A stretch of 64,000 bases of DNA, from positions 1 through 64,000 of the forward strand of contig JAGDYV010000140.1 of assembly GCA_049116495.1 (NCBI GenBank). The letters run 5' to 3'. This DNA is from CAJQQK01 sp049116495. GTDB lineage: Bacteria; Pseudomonadota; Alphaproteobacteria; Rhizobiales; Hyphomicrobiaceae. Shown one piece after another: positions 43,188 to 52,411 of the stretch (position 1 is the stretch's first letter; every line of letters begins with the position of its first letter). Under the pieces are notes generated by a model. That model made no database searches and was not told where the DNA came from. It saw nothing but the letters and a program-made list of their open reading frames with translations. Both the position numbers and the translations under genes were made by a program.

Positions 43188-43507
43188 TTTTGGGTGCATG
43201 TGCTTTCCGGCGGGAAGCGGTGCGGGTTTTAGGACCGTGATGGTTGCCCAATGCATGTCGCATCCAATCGAAATCGCTTTCAACGCACGCGATCGCTTGC
43301 TTCGCACGCTGAGGGCGACGAAGGAGTAGCTGCGAGCCCAAGGGAGCTGAAGCGGGGCGCATTTTATGCGACGCGCTTTCGAGTTGCGCTTTTTTTTCGC
43401 CGGGGACGTCGTGGCTCTCATGCCCGGCGAACGGCGCGGGCTTGATAATGGTTTGCGGAGGCGCAACAATGGCACCCCTTACCGGTAGATGACGAAAGTG
43501 ATTTGAT
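43188..43507. other. Gene-free gap
   Basis: 320 bp between the GMC and GST genes. An eight-base T-run at 43390-43397 follows a weak GCGC/GCGC stem (43373-43376 with 43386-43389), possibly a poor terminator for the GMC gene. Nothing else stands out. Confidence 0.4.
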
Positions 43508-44491
43508 ATGGGCCAACTTGTCGACGGCCAATGGGTCGAGAATGTCGATCGCCCGACCGACAAGAGTGGTGCCTTTGTGCGCGCGTCATCTGCGTTTCGC
43601 CATTGGATCACAGCGGACGGTTCTGCCGGGCCATCGGGTGACGACGGCTTTCAGGCAGAGGTCGGTCGGTATCATTTGTTCGTTGCGCCGAGTTGTCCTT
43701 GGGCACACCGCGCAGTGCTGTTTCGGCAGCTCAAGGGACTTGAGGATATCGTTTCGATGTCTCAAGCCGATGCACCGAAATCGGCGGGCTGGTCCTTTAC
43801 GCAAGGGCTTGACGAGATGCAGCCCAATGATGATGGGGTGCTGCGTCTTCATCAGGTTTATACAACTGTTGCGCCGGACTATACGGGCAACGTCACAGTG
43901 CCTTTGCTTTGGGATCGAAAGCGCAAGACGATCGTCAATAATGAGTCTGCCGAAATCATTCGGATGCTGAATAGCTCATTTGATGGGATTGGGGCGCGAG
44001 GCATCGACTATTGTCCGGATGATCTGCTGGGGCAGATCGATGACATCAATGCATTTGTCTACGAGCATATAAACAACGGTGTCTATCGCGCCGGGTTCGC
44101 GAAGACGCAAGAGGCGTATGACGCCGCCGTGACCAAGGTCTTTGCGGGTCTCGATCATCTTGAAGACATTCTCTCACGACAACAGTACCTGGCAGGGGAT
44201 CGTGTCACCGAAGCGGATTGGCGCGCGTTCCCCACGTTGTTGCGTTTCGATCTGGTCTACTACAGTCATTTCAAATGCAATGTGCGGCGACTGCAAGACT
44301 ACCCACGCCTTGTCGAGCTGACGCGGGAACTCTACCAATGGCCGGGCATTTCGGATGTGTGCGACTTGCCGGCGACAAAGGCCGGATATTATGTGACGAT
44401 GCCCGGGGTCAATCCAACAGGGGTCGTGCCGGCCGGACCGGATATGAGCTGGCTGGATGTGCCGCACAGCCGCGCTGCCCCGGCACACTAG
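43508..44491 (+). CDS. Glutathionyl-hydroquinone reductase-like glutathione S-transferase (Xi class)
   Basis: 327 residues. The motif APSCPWAHRAVLFRQLKGLED is the signature of Xi-class GSTs (YqjG, PcpF, ECM4), with the catalytic Cys in CPWAHR. Later segments VPLLWDRKRKTIVNNESAEIIRMLNSSF and GDRVTEADWRAFPTLLRFDLVYYSHFKCN also match that class. These enzymes reduce glutathionyl-hydroquinones using a second glutathione, often beside pathways forming chlorinated or reactive quinones. It stands alone. With the dehalogenase at 18850 it hints at halogenated or quinone-forming substrates. Confidence 0.92.
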   Translation: MGQLVDGQWVENVDRPTDKSGAFVRASSAFRHWITADGSAGPSGDDGFQAEVGRYHLFVAPSCPWAHRAVLFRQLKGLEDIVSMSQADAPKSAGWSFTQGLDEMQPNDDGVLRLHQVYTTVAPDYTGNVTVPLLWDRKRKTIVNNESAEIIRMLNSSFDGIGARGIDYCPDDLLGQIDDINAFVYEHINNGVYRAGFAKTQEAYDAAVTKVFAGLDHLEDILSRQQYLAGDRVTEADWRAFPTLLRFDLVYYSHFKCNVRRLQDYPRLVELTRELYQWPGISDVCDLPATKAGYYVTMPGVNPTGVVPAGPDMSWLDVPHSRAAPAH

Positions 44492-44797
44492 TCGGGCCAC
44501 TTGAAATGCGGTCAATGCCTACGACTGAGTTGATGGCCATCCACGTAGCCAGTGGCGCGTTCATGGTGCTGTAGATTTGCGGCCGCGCTGATGATGCGCA
44601 GGTGATCGTTGCGCACTCAAATACACGGTGCAGCGGACGTCTTGTTTGATGATAAGCTGATCATCGAGGTTCCCGAGAAGCTTGCCACCGGACCTGTTCA
44701 AAGGTTGCACGCCCGGAGTGCAGTGGTCTTCGGCATATGGAGCGTGTAGCCTTGTGACGTTCATGTCCAGTTTTTGTCACGTAAGGATCATCATCCA
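44492..44797. other. Gene-free gap
   Basis: 306 bp between the GST and amidohydrolase genes. A short open frame near 44620-44750 has no start signal or recognisable similarity. I see no operator-like palindrome or terminator. Confidence 0.4.
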
Positions 44798-46027
44798 ATG
44801 TCACTTGATCTGATCATTAGGAATGCGACATTGGATAGCGGCCGTGAGACGGTCGATATCGGTATCGAGAATGGCGTTTTCGCAGCCATTGAGCCGGTGT
44901 TGACCGGGGAGGCCGAAACGCTCGATGCCGAAGGCCGGTTCGTGTCACCGGGACTGATTGAAACGCATATTCATCTCGATAAGTCACGCATTCTGGATCG
45001 CTGTTCACCGGCCCCGAACCGGGGCATGGATCATATGAAACGGGTTGCCGAGGTGAAGAAAAGCTTCACCGTTGAGGATGTCTATGCGCGCGCTGCAGAG
45101 ACGCTCGAAGGCGCTATTTCGAATGGCGTGACGCAGATGCGCACCCACGTGGAAGTTGACCCGAATGTCGGCCTCAATAGTTTTGAGGCGCTGCAGCAGC
45201 TGAGCAAGGACTATGCCTGGGCCATCGACCTGGAGCTGTGCGCGTTTGCGCAGGAAGGCATGAGTAACGTGCCGGAAGCGGATGCCAACGTCGAGGAATG
45301 CTTGAAGCGGGGCGCCCGTGTGGTTGGTGGGGCACCAGGCTATGATCCCGATCGGGCCGCGCAGATTACCCGCGTTTTCGAACTTGCGCGCGAATACGAT
45401 CGCGATGTCGACCTCCATCTTGACGTCGGCCCTGATCCGGAAAATATGGACATCTATCTGGTTTGCGAACTGACCGAGAAATATGGTTTCGGGAACCGCG
45501 TGGCGGTTGGTCATGGTAGCCGCTATTCATGCCTGCCGCCCGACAAGCTGCGTGATCTTGGCAAGCTTCTCGCGGATACGGGTGTCACAGTTACGGTTCT
45601 TCCTGCGACGGACCTGTTTGTCATGGGCCGGCACCAGGACCACAACGTCATCCGGGGTGTGGCGGATGCCAACGCGCTGATGCATTGTGGCGTCAATTGC
45701 TGCCTCTCGACGAATAACGTTCTCAACCCGTTTACACCGTTCGGGGATAGCTCGTTTGTCCGGATCGCAAATCTCTATGCCAACATTGTTCAGCGCGGCG
45801 CACGCGAGGAACTCGCTGAGTGCTTCGAGATGATGACGACCGGGCCGGCCAGGTTGATCGGGGATGATGCCTATGGCATTGCTGTTGGCAACGCGGCGGA
45901 TTTTGTGATGTGGGACGCCGAGGATCCAAGTGACGCGGTTGCACGTATTGCAACGCCGCTGCGCAGCTACAAGAATGGCCGGTGTACCTGCACGCGGACA
46001 ATGCCAACTTTACATCGCCCCGAATAG
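44798..46027 (+). CDS. Amidohydrolase family protein, cytosine deaminase-like, with altered metal site
   Basis: 409 residues from the ATG at 44798. The amidohydrolase metal motif ETHIHLDK (His57, His59), the later LHLDVG and VGHGSRYS histidines, and TGPARLIG near the end follow the cytosine deaminase/N-isopropylammelide branch. In cytosine deaminase the catalytic metal-binding Asp lies in SDNV; here the aligned sequence is STNNVLNPFTPFGD with Asn306. The general acid Glu of HCDE is also replaced (HLDV). The chemistry may thus differ from deamination. It is a single transcript upstream of the convergent TRAP operon. Confidence 0.85.
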   Translation: MSLDLIIRNATLDSGRETVDIGIENGVFAAIEPVLTGEAETLDAEGRFVSPGLIETHIHLDKSRILDRCSPAPNRGMDHMKRVAEVKKSFTVEDVYARAAETLEGAISNGVTQMRTHVEVDPNVGLNSFEALQQLSKDYAWAIDLELCAFAQEGMSNVPEADANVEECLKRGARVVGGAPGYDPDRAAQITRVFELAREYDRDVDLHLDVGPDPENMDIYLVCELTEKYGFGNRVAVGHGSRYSCLPPDKLRDLGKLLADTGVTVTVLPATDLFVMGRHQDHNVIRGVADANALMHCGVNCCLSTNNVLNPFTPFGDSSFVRIANLYANIVQRGAREELAECFEMMTTGPARLIGDDAYGIAVGNAADFVMWDAEDPSDAVARIATPLRSYKNGRCTCTRTMPTLHRPE

Positions 46028-46066
46028 CGTGGCGACCGTTCGTTGCTGGAAATGCGCCTTGATGGA

Positions 46067-46459
46067 TTAGATCACTTCGCGCTGGCCGGTCGAGTAGTCG
46101 ATCTTGACCGTCAAGGTGCCTTCGTTAAGCAGCCACGGTCTGACTTCAAACGAGCGGGCACCGGAGGAATGCATGGGATCCGCGGCTGCAATTTCACGGG
46201 CGTGCGCCAGCGAGTTGGCGCGAATGACGACCATGCCTTCGCCCTTCCAGTCGATTTCGTTGTCGGCCCAGAACGGGCCGGCGCCGAACATTATGCCCTT
46301 GCGTTCAAGGTCGACTTGGAACTTGAGATGTTCCTCGATGTTTTCCATGACGGGGCCGAGGCCGTTCGTTGGTGTGGTGAAGACAACGTAGAGCTGCTTT
46401 TGCAGCATCCCTTCCGAGGCTTTCAGAATATCATGCTTGGTGATTTGCGGTTCGGACAT
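46067..46459 (-). CDS. YciI-like (ferredoxin-like dimeric barrel) protein
   Basis: 130 residues. The central QLYVVFTTPTNGLGPVMENIEEHLKFQVDLERKGIMFGAGPFW and GMVVIRANSLAHAREIAAADPM form the YCII-related fold, small dimeric proteins related to muconolactone isomerase and chlorite dismutase families. It probably acts as an isomerase, dehydrochlorinase or binding protein; no residue gives a firm reaction. It is downstream of dctP in the second TRAP operon (gap 144 bp) and may process the imported compound. Confidence 0.78.
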   Translation of the reverse strand: MSEPQITKHDILKASEGMLQKQLYVVFTTPTNGLGPVMENIEEHLKFQVDLERKGIMFGAGPFWADNEIDWKGEGMVVIRANSLAHAREIAAADPMHSSGARSFEVRPWLLNEGTLTVKIDYSTGQREVI

Positions 46460-46603
46460 TGAACTGTTCCAAGTTGCTGTGTCTGGCGATGAGGTGCGCT
46501 GCAGCGGTTTGTGCCATTGGATCTGCGCTGGTGTTGCAAACCGCTAATCAAAGACGTGAGGGAACCGACGGTCCAGCTCCCCCACTAAGGCGATGTCGAT
46601 TGC

Positions 46604-47698
46604 CTACTGGATCGGATATTCGATCGGCAACGTATGCCCGGCCTCTTTCATGTAGCGGATGTAGGCCTTCATGATCTTCGGCATGTCGATGCCTTTTTTC
46701 TTCTTGACCGCTTGTGCACGCTCATTTGGCCAATCACGGAGTTGTTCGGCCCAGGCTTTCTTTGCGGCCGGATCAATCGTTTTGATGACAACGCCGGCTT
46801 CCTTCAATTTGTCCAGGCCCCATTGATGGTCTTTGACGGCCTGTCGTGTGGATTCAACCGCCCATGCGGCGCCAACCTCGTCGATGATCTTGACCACCTC
46901 GGGGGGAAGCTTCTTGCGCGTCCTGAGATTCATGGTGAGAGAGTTCTGGATGACGTTGCCGAAGTTTGTAACCGTGTAGTAACCGCCTTTGGTCGCTTCG
47001 TGCAGTTTGAGTTTGTAATCGGTGTCGGGGAACAGGACGATGCCTTCGCCGACACCGGTCTGGAGTTGTTGTGCGGATTTAGGAATGGTCGTGCGCACCG
47101 GAATGCCACCTTTTACCCAGGGCAGATTTGGGCCGGCTGCGAGTATCTTGCGACCTTTGAGGTCGGCAAAGGTATCCCATTTGAATGCCGTCAACAGGCC
47201 GTAATTGCCAAAGCCACCCTGGCCGAGCAGCTTTTGATTGTAGCGTTTTTCGTAATCCTGGTAGAGCTCGGGGAACTCCTTGAGCAGCCGGGCCATGGTT
47301 TTCACCTGCTTGACGCCGTCCGGCTCAGCGAACGGTACATAGTAGGTGATGTTCATCGCCATGGCTTTGTCATCGTCGAAGCAGACGCACCATCCGCCGA
47401 TGTCAAGACGGCCATCCTGGACACCTTCGAGCGTATCGAAGACGTTGACGACGGTGCCGGCATAGTGCTCTTTGAACTTGATCTTGTATTTGGTTTCCTT
47501 GGCCACGCGCTCCATGACTTTGGGCGCGAAGAATTTTGACATGTACTTGACGTACGTAATGAAGGGTGGATGACCTGATCCCATCCGCAGTGTAAATTCG
47601 TTGCCTCTTTTTGAAAGCGCGTTGGCGGACGCGCTGAACATAAGGGCGCTGGCCAGCGTCGCACCAGCGATTCCGATGTATTTTAACGGTTTGTTCAT
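46604..47698 (-). CDS. TRAP transporter solute-binding protein, DctP family (second system)
   Basis: 364 residues with signal peptide NKPLKYIGIAGATLASALMF/SASANA. The mature part begins LSKRGNEFTLRMGSGHPPFITYVKYMSKFFAPKVMERV. The DctP core WDTFADLKGRKILAAGPNLPWVKGGIPVRTTIP and the helix TRQAVKDHQWGLDKLKEAGVVIK are present. An unusual CVC pair occurs in GGWCVCFDDDK. It pairs with the DctM and DctQ proteins encoded upstream on the same strand, in the order Q-M-P. Sequence is far from the 31047 binding protein, so a different ligand is expected. Confidence 0.87.
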   Translation of the reverse strand: MNKPLKYIGIAGATLASALMFSASANALSKRGNEFTLRMGSGHPPFITYVKYMSKFFAPKVMERVAKETKYKIKFKEHYAGTVVNVFDTLEGVQDGRLDIGGWCVCFDDDKAMAMNITYYVPFAEPDGVKQVKTMARLLKEFPELYQDYEKRYNQKLLGQGGFGNYGLLTAFKWDTFADLKGRKILAAGPNLPWVKGGIPVRTTIPKSAQQLQTGVGEGIVLFPDTDYKLKLHEATKGGYYTVTNFGNVIQNSLTMNLRTRKKLPPEVVKIIDEVGAAWAVESTRQAVKDHQWGLDKLKEAGVVIKTIDPAAKKAWAEQLRDWPNERAQAVKKKKGIDMPKIMKAYIRYMKEAGHTLPIEYPIQ

Positions 47699-47782
47699 GT
47701 CGGTTTCCTCCTGAGCTTCGATTATTGTTGTTCGGATGTTTTTATTATTGGGAGCGTTGATCCGCGTCCGGTAGTTGCCTTT

Positions 47783-49117
47783 CTATATCATTTGCGATGG
47801 TAGCCATGTCGCTATACTGGGCCAGATCCAAATCATGACCATGACAATGAGCATCAATATCCAATAGGGAACGGACCCAAGAAAGATCTCGGATAGCTGG
47901 ACGGACTTGTCTTCAACGGTTCCCTTGACCGTAAAGACGAGCAACCCGAAAGGTGGCGTCAGCAGGCCGGCCTCGATGGCCAGAATACCGAAGATGGCAA
48001 AAGCGATGGGATCAAAGAACGGCGCTGTCAGCGGGGCGAAGATCGGGACAGTGATCAGAATGATCGAGATTGAGTCGAGGATCATGCCGAGTAATAGCCA
48101 GATGACAACCATAACGAAAACGATCTCGAAGTTGCCCAGGCTGTAGGCCTCAAAGGTATGCCGGATCAGCTCTGACATGCCGGCGGCTTCCATGAATTTG
48201 GCGTACATGTTGGCGGTGAGCAGCAGGAACATGATGGGTGCTGCGGCTTTGCCGGAATCGACGACGGCGCGGCCAAGATCCCGCAGGGTCATGCCCTTGA
48301 GCAGGCCGAGGATGACGGCCGCCGCTGATCCGACGCCGCCGGCTTCGGTTGGCGTGAACAAGCCCCCCCAGATGCCGCCAAGGACGAGTAGTATGAGGCA
48401 ACCGATGCCAAAGCCGCTCGCGACCTCGGCCCAGGTCATGGCTTCCTTGTCGGCGGCGTCATGATATTTGGGAGCGAGTTCCGGTTTCAGAGTGGCTGCG
48501 GTCGCGATGTAAATCATAAAGAAGGCCGCCAGGATCAAGCCAGGAATGGCGCCTGCTATGAACAGGGCGGCGATAGACTTTTCTGAAATGATGCCCCAGA
48601 CAATCAGAAGGACGCTCGGTGGGATAATCATTCCAAGGCAGGCGCTGCCCGCTACCGAACCCAGGGCGAATTTTCGATCATAGCCGTGCAAGCGCATTTG
48701 CGGATATGCGATCCGGCTGAAGGCTGCAGCGGCTGCAATGCTGACGCCCGTGACGGCGGCAAACACGGCATTGCCACCCACTGTGGCCACGGCCAGACGA
48801 CCGGGAACCATGCGAAAACCGCGGTTGATCAGATTATATAAATCTCGCGCAGAGCCTGATTTATTGACGAAATCTCCTAGCAACATAAAGAGCGGAATTG
48901 CGGCGAAGACCTCGCTTCGCAGGTATTCATAGGCAACGCTGCCGACACCACGCAGCGCGATATTGAAGCCGATGTCCCATTCGCCGTCGGAGCCACCAAA
49001 CAGGAGGACGTTGCCAAGGAACGCCGTGATGCCGAAAGCAAAGCCAATGTGAATGCCACTCAAAATCGCGGCGAACATCAGCCCGAACATTGTCAGTAGA
49101 ATAGTAATTTCGTCCAT
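47783..49117 (-). CDS. dctM: TRAP transporter large permease, DctM family (second system)
   Basis: 444 residues with about twelve helices. Family motifs are VPIFAPLTAPFFDPIAFAIFGILAIEAGLLTPPFGLLVFTVKG, FAAVTGVSIAAAAAFSRIAYPQM and GMIIPPSVLLIVWGIISEKSI. It transports the solute captured by the 46604 protein. It follows dctQ by 78 bp and precedes dctP by 84 bp on the reverse strand. Confidence 0.94.
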   Translation of the reverse strand: MDEITILLTMFGLMFAAILSGIHIGFAFGITAFLGNVLLFGGSDGEWDIGFNIALRGVGSVAYEYLRSEVFAAIPLFMLLGDFVNKSGSARDLYNLINRGFRMVPGRLAVATVGGNAVFAAVTGVSIAAAAAFSRIAYPQMRLHGYDRKFALGSVAGSACLGMIIPPSVLLIVWGIISEKSIAALFIAGAIPGLILAAFFMIYIATAATLKPELAPKYHDAADKEAMTWAEVASGFGIGCLILLVLGGIWGGLFTPTEAGGVGSAAAVILGLLKGMTLRDLGRAVVDSGKAAAPIMFLLLTANMYAKFMEAAGMSELIRHTFEAYSLGNFEIVFVMVVIWLLLGMILDSISIILITVPIFAPLTAPFFDPIAFAIFGILAIEAGLLTPPFGLLVFTVKGTVEDKSVQLSEIFLGSVPYWILMLIVMVMIWIWPSIATWLPSQMI

Positions 49118-49195
49118 GTTTGCGTCTCGCCTACAATTCAGGACTAACGGTGTTGCCGATTAATCGTTGAGGTTTTCCAAGCCGTTTCAGATCAG

Positions 49196-49717
49196 CTAGT
49201 CGTCGTCGAATTCTTCGTTGTGAAACAACGATTGATAAATCAGCAACGCGCATACGCACACACAGATGGCGCTGACAACGACAACCAAAGTTCGGATCGG
49301 ATAAACCGGAATTGTAACGACACCTGATCCTTCTTGTTCAAGGATCGACCAGGCCTCTACCATGTTTGGCCAACTCCCAATGCCGATGGCGGCGAACAGG
49401 AGCATGGCAATGAGGTACGACAGTGCGTTCGTGATTGACTTACCGCGTGCGCCGAGCATGCCGTAAACAATCGTCGTGCGCAGCGAATCCCGATTGAGGA
49501 TGGCCAGGGGAAGTTGCAGGAAAAGAATGGATAAGACCGAATTGGCCACAATCTCGTTGGTGCCATAGATCGGCGACTGAAACACCTCCCGACCAATTAC
49601 GTCCGCGAGAATTAGGAGGGCAATGGAACCAAGCCAGATGCCGGAAAGGATGTTCAAGCCTTGCGAGAAGCGATCAAGAATTTTGTGCGGCCGAGAGCTT
49701 CTGGCGGTTGCTTGCAA
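49196..49717 (-). CDS. dctQ: TRAP transporter small permease, DctQ family (second system)
   Basis: 173 residues with four hydrophobic helices and the DctQ core LADVIGREVFQSPIYGTNEIVANSVLSILFLQLPLAILNRDSLRTTIV. It is the first gene of the second TRAP operon, divergent from the FAH gene at 50152. The last residues are acidic (FDDD). Confidence 0.88.
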   Translation of the reverse strand: MQATARSSRPHKILDRFSQGLNILSGIWLGSIALLILADVIGREVFQSPIYGTNEIVANSVLSILFLQLPLAILNRDSLRTTIVYGMLGARGKSITNALSYLIAMLLFAAIGIGSWPNMVEAWSILEQEGSGVVTIPVYPIRTLVVVVSAICVCVCALLIYQSLFHNEEFDDD

Positions 49718-50151
49718 CGGTCATTCTCCCAAATCAGTACAGTCTCGCGCATCGCACGTGTCACACGCTAGCAACTCAATGATTGTTTGTCATCTTCACG
49801 CATTTCATGGTTTCGATGGCATGCATGAACCCGCATGCTCCTTGCTCTTTGTCGAATAGATCGACCGTTAACGATGCGGGGCAGAGGCGGATGGTGGCGT
49901 GGGGACGACCTTGTGCGGAGCAATATTGAGCGCCGTTATTGCGGGTGCGCTTGTTGATGGGTGTACGAATTGCGTTGCGATCCCAAATGGCGTAGCCGCT
50001 GAGGCCAATCGTTGCCGACATTCAAACCATGGAAGCGGCGGTCGTTTTGTCTGCTGGCGGGCGATCTTTTCAGGGAAGCACGCTTGCGCAAACGGGGCGG
50101 ATGGCTTCTTCTAGAGTCAAGGAAACTTGAGCGAACTTTAACGGAGCAGGC
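49718..50151. other. Gene-free divergent promoter region
   Basis: 434 bp between the reverse TRAP operon and the forward FAH gene. No convincing gene, RNA or strong palindrome is seen. Promoters for both directions should be here, but no regulator gene is adjacent. Confidence 0.45.
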
Positions 50152-51048
50152 ATGAAACTTGTCACTTTTGACGGGGGCGACGGACTTTCTCGCCCTGGGG
50201 TCCTCAGAGAGAGCGATCAAACGGTGATTGATCTATCGGAGGGGATCGGGCCTGGCACATCATTGAACGAACTGATTGAACAGGGAGATGAGGGGCGGGA
50301 CGCGGTGCAGCGGTTCTCCGCCTCGCCGCCGGCATCGGCTGTAAGGCCACTCTCGGAAGCTTCACTGCTGGCGCCACTGCCACGACCCAAACGCAACATT
50401 TTTTGCGTTGGCAAGAATTATCATGAGCACGCCAAGGAGTTTCATGGCAGTGGCTTCGACGCGTCGGCTGGCAAGGATGCCATTCCGGAATGTCCGATAT
50501 TCTTTTCCAAGTCTTATACGTCGGTCATTGGCCCCGGTGAGGCCATTCCGGCCAGTGCGGACTGGACCAATTCGGTCGACTACGAAGTTGAACTGGCCGT
50601 TGTGATCGGCAAAGGAGGGCGCTCAATTAAGAGCGCTGATGCCTATGACCACGTTTTTGGATACATGATCATCAATGATGTGACGTCCCGCACGCTGCAG
50701 CATCAGCACAAGCAATGGTTCCTCGGTAAGAACTTTGATGGGTTCTGCCCGATGGGTCCTTGGTTGGTCACCGCAGACGACGTTGGCGATGTCGGGCAAC
50801 TCAATGTGACGACACACGTCAACGGGGAACTGCGCCAGGACGCGCGCGTGGCTGATCTCATCTTTGATATCCCGACGCTGATCGAGACATTGTCAGCGGT
50901 TTTAACCCTGGAGCCGGGTGACATAATCGCGACGGGAACACCGGCAGGTGTCGGCATTGGTTTTTCGCCTCCCAAGTTTCTGCAAAGCGGCGATCATGTG
51001 GCGGTTGCGATCACGGGGCTGGGCGAATTGGCAAACCCGGTTGCCTGA
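50152..51048 (+). CDS. Fumarylacetoacetate hydrolase (FAH) family protein
   Basis: 298 residues. The FAH core begins FCVGKNYHEHAKEF, followed by metal ligands in VDYEVELAVVIGKG and the Asp in IINDVTSR, then KNFDGFCPMGPWLVTADDV and the end LEPGDIIATGTPAGVGIGFSPPKFLQSGD. Members hydrolyse acylpyruvates, decarboxylate oxaloacetate, or hydrate 2-oxopent-4-enoates in aromatic meta-cleavage pathways. It precedes an ABC importer operon by 222 bp. The exact reaction cannot be told. Confidence 0.92.
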   Translation: MKLVTFDGGDGLSRPGVLRESDQTVIDLSEGIGPGTSLNELIEQGDEGRDAVQRFSASPPASAVRPLSEASLLAPLPRPKRNIFCVGKNYHEHAKEFHGSGFDASAGKDAIPECPIFFSKSYTSVIGPGEAIPASADWTNSVDYEVELAVVIGKGGRSIKSADAYDHVFGYMIINDVTSRTLQHQHKQWFLGKNFDGFCPMGPWLVTADDVGDVGQLNVTTHVNGELRQDARVADLIFDIPTLIETLSAVLTLEPGDIIATGTPAGVGIGFSPPKFLQSGDHVAVAITGLGELANPVA

Positions 51049-51270
51049 GGGATGCGCATCGATTGCGCAGGGTTTTGTTGCCGAATGATCAGGCAACAGG
51101 CCGTGGAGTGGCCGCATCGTACCCCCATGGTGCTCGGATCGCCGCTTGCGTAACTGTTGATGGGGTAGGGACTTCTGGTTAGGCTGACTTTATCAGTCGA
51201 ACCTAGCCTCGGCTTTTTCCGTATTTGGCTTTTCGAGGCGGCAACGAGTTTGACGATTAGGGAGTAACCG

Positions 51271-52284
51271 ATGCAGCGATTAAGAACCTCGATAGCACTG
51301 ACGACGCTGGCGTTTGCGATGACCGGTGCGGCGTCACTCGTGAATGCCGCCGAAATAAAAGTGGGCGCGGCGAGCAACATTGGCGGCATGATTGTTTTCA
51401 TCGCGCAGGACAAAGGCTTTTTCGCCAAACATGGTCTCGATGCCAAGGTAGTGGTTCGCAATACCGGCTCGGCGCTGACGAAATCGCTTCGCGCCGGCGA
51501 GATCGACTTTGCGCCGGCAGCATTCACCAATCTGCCGGTCGCGCTTGAAAAGGGTATCAAGCTGCGCGGTGTCGTTGGTTATCTTGGTGCTTCTTTTTCA
51601 AAACCGTATCACGATGGCAATGTCGGCATCATTGCACGTGGTGACTCGGGGGTTACAAAAGGGGCCGATCTCAAGGGCAAGAAACTTGGCGTGACGTTCG
51701 GGTCAACGGTTGACGTTTATATGCGCGCCTACCTGAAGAAGAACGGTCTTGCGCTGAGCGACGTCAACCGGGTGAATGTACGGCCGCCAAGCCTGGTCTC
51801 CATTCTTGATTCCGGCGGGGTTGATGCGATTGTTGCCTGGGAGCCCAACTTGACGCGCGCCTTGGACAAGGTGAAGGGGGCGAAACTGGTTGCGCGAGGT
51901 GGAGATAACGTCTGTTTCTGCGCCGTGATGCATGGCAAACCCGATACTGTCTACAAGGACAAGAAGCGGACGCAGGCGTTTGTCGATGCGATGAGCGAAG
52001 CTGCGCACTATTTACGCAACCCGAAAAACCTCGATGAGGTATCAAAGATCGGCTCGCGCTTCGTTCGCGGTATGACAGCCGATTTGGTGAAACGTACGAT
52101 TCAGCATGTGATCTATGATGCGCGCATTGGTGGCGGCACCGCCGAGGCCTTCAAGCTGTCGGTGAAGCAGTTGATCGCGCAAAAGAAGATGAAGGCGCCT
52201 TACGATCCGGCAAACTATCTCGACACAAGTTTTGTCGATAGCACGATGAAGCGTCATCCTGAGTGGTTTGCCGATCTCAAGTAG
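51271..52284 (+). CDS. ABC transporter substrate-binding protein, NMT1/SsuA type (second ABC system)
   Basis: 337 residues with a Sec signal (QRLRTSIALTTLAFAM, cleavage near VNA-AEI). The mature start EIKVGAASNIGGMIVFIAQDKGFFAKHGLDAKVVV and the central IVAWEPNLTRALDKVKGAKLV are typical of nitrate/sulfonate/pyrimidine-precursor binding proteins. The ATPase, two permeases and a small membrane protein follow. The ligand is unknown; neighbours (FAH hydrolase, Rieske oxygenase) are consistent with an aromatic or heterocyclic compound. Confidence 0.88.
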   Translation: MQRLRTSIALTTLAFAMTGAASLVNAAEIKVGAASNIGGMIVFIAQDKGFFAKHGLDAKVVVRNTGSALTKSLRAGEIDFAPAAFTNLPVALEKGIKLRGVVGYLGASFSKPYHDGNVGIIARGDSGVTKGADLKGKKLGVTFGSTVDVYMRAYLKKNGLALSDVNRVNVRPPSLVSILDSGGVDAIVAWEPNLTRALDKVKGAKLVARGGDNVCFCAVMHGKPDTVYKDKKRTQAFVDAMSEAAHYLRNPKNLDEVSKIGSRFVRGMTADLVKRTIQHVIYDARIGGGTAEAFKLSVKQLIAQKKMKAPYDPANYLDTSFVDSTMKRHPEWFADLK

Positions 52285-52411
52285 CCGCGCGGCACGTCTG
52301 GTATCGCATCGACTTCGACCTTTGACATTGTATCTCATGGCAGCGCGTCACGTTTGTCTGCCACGAGAACTGAAACGTTCACGCGTCTCACAACCAAATG
52401 AGCCTGCAGCG

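Noticed and set aside
43373..43397. T-run after a GCGC stem as an intrinsic terminator
   Set aside because: The stem is only four base pairs, too weak to call a terminator separately.
44620..44750. Short open frame in the gap before the amidohydrolase
   Set aside because: No start codon context, ribosome binding site or recognisable similarity.
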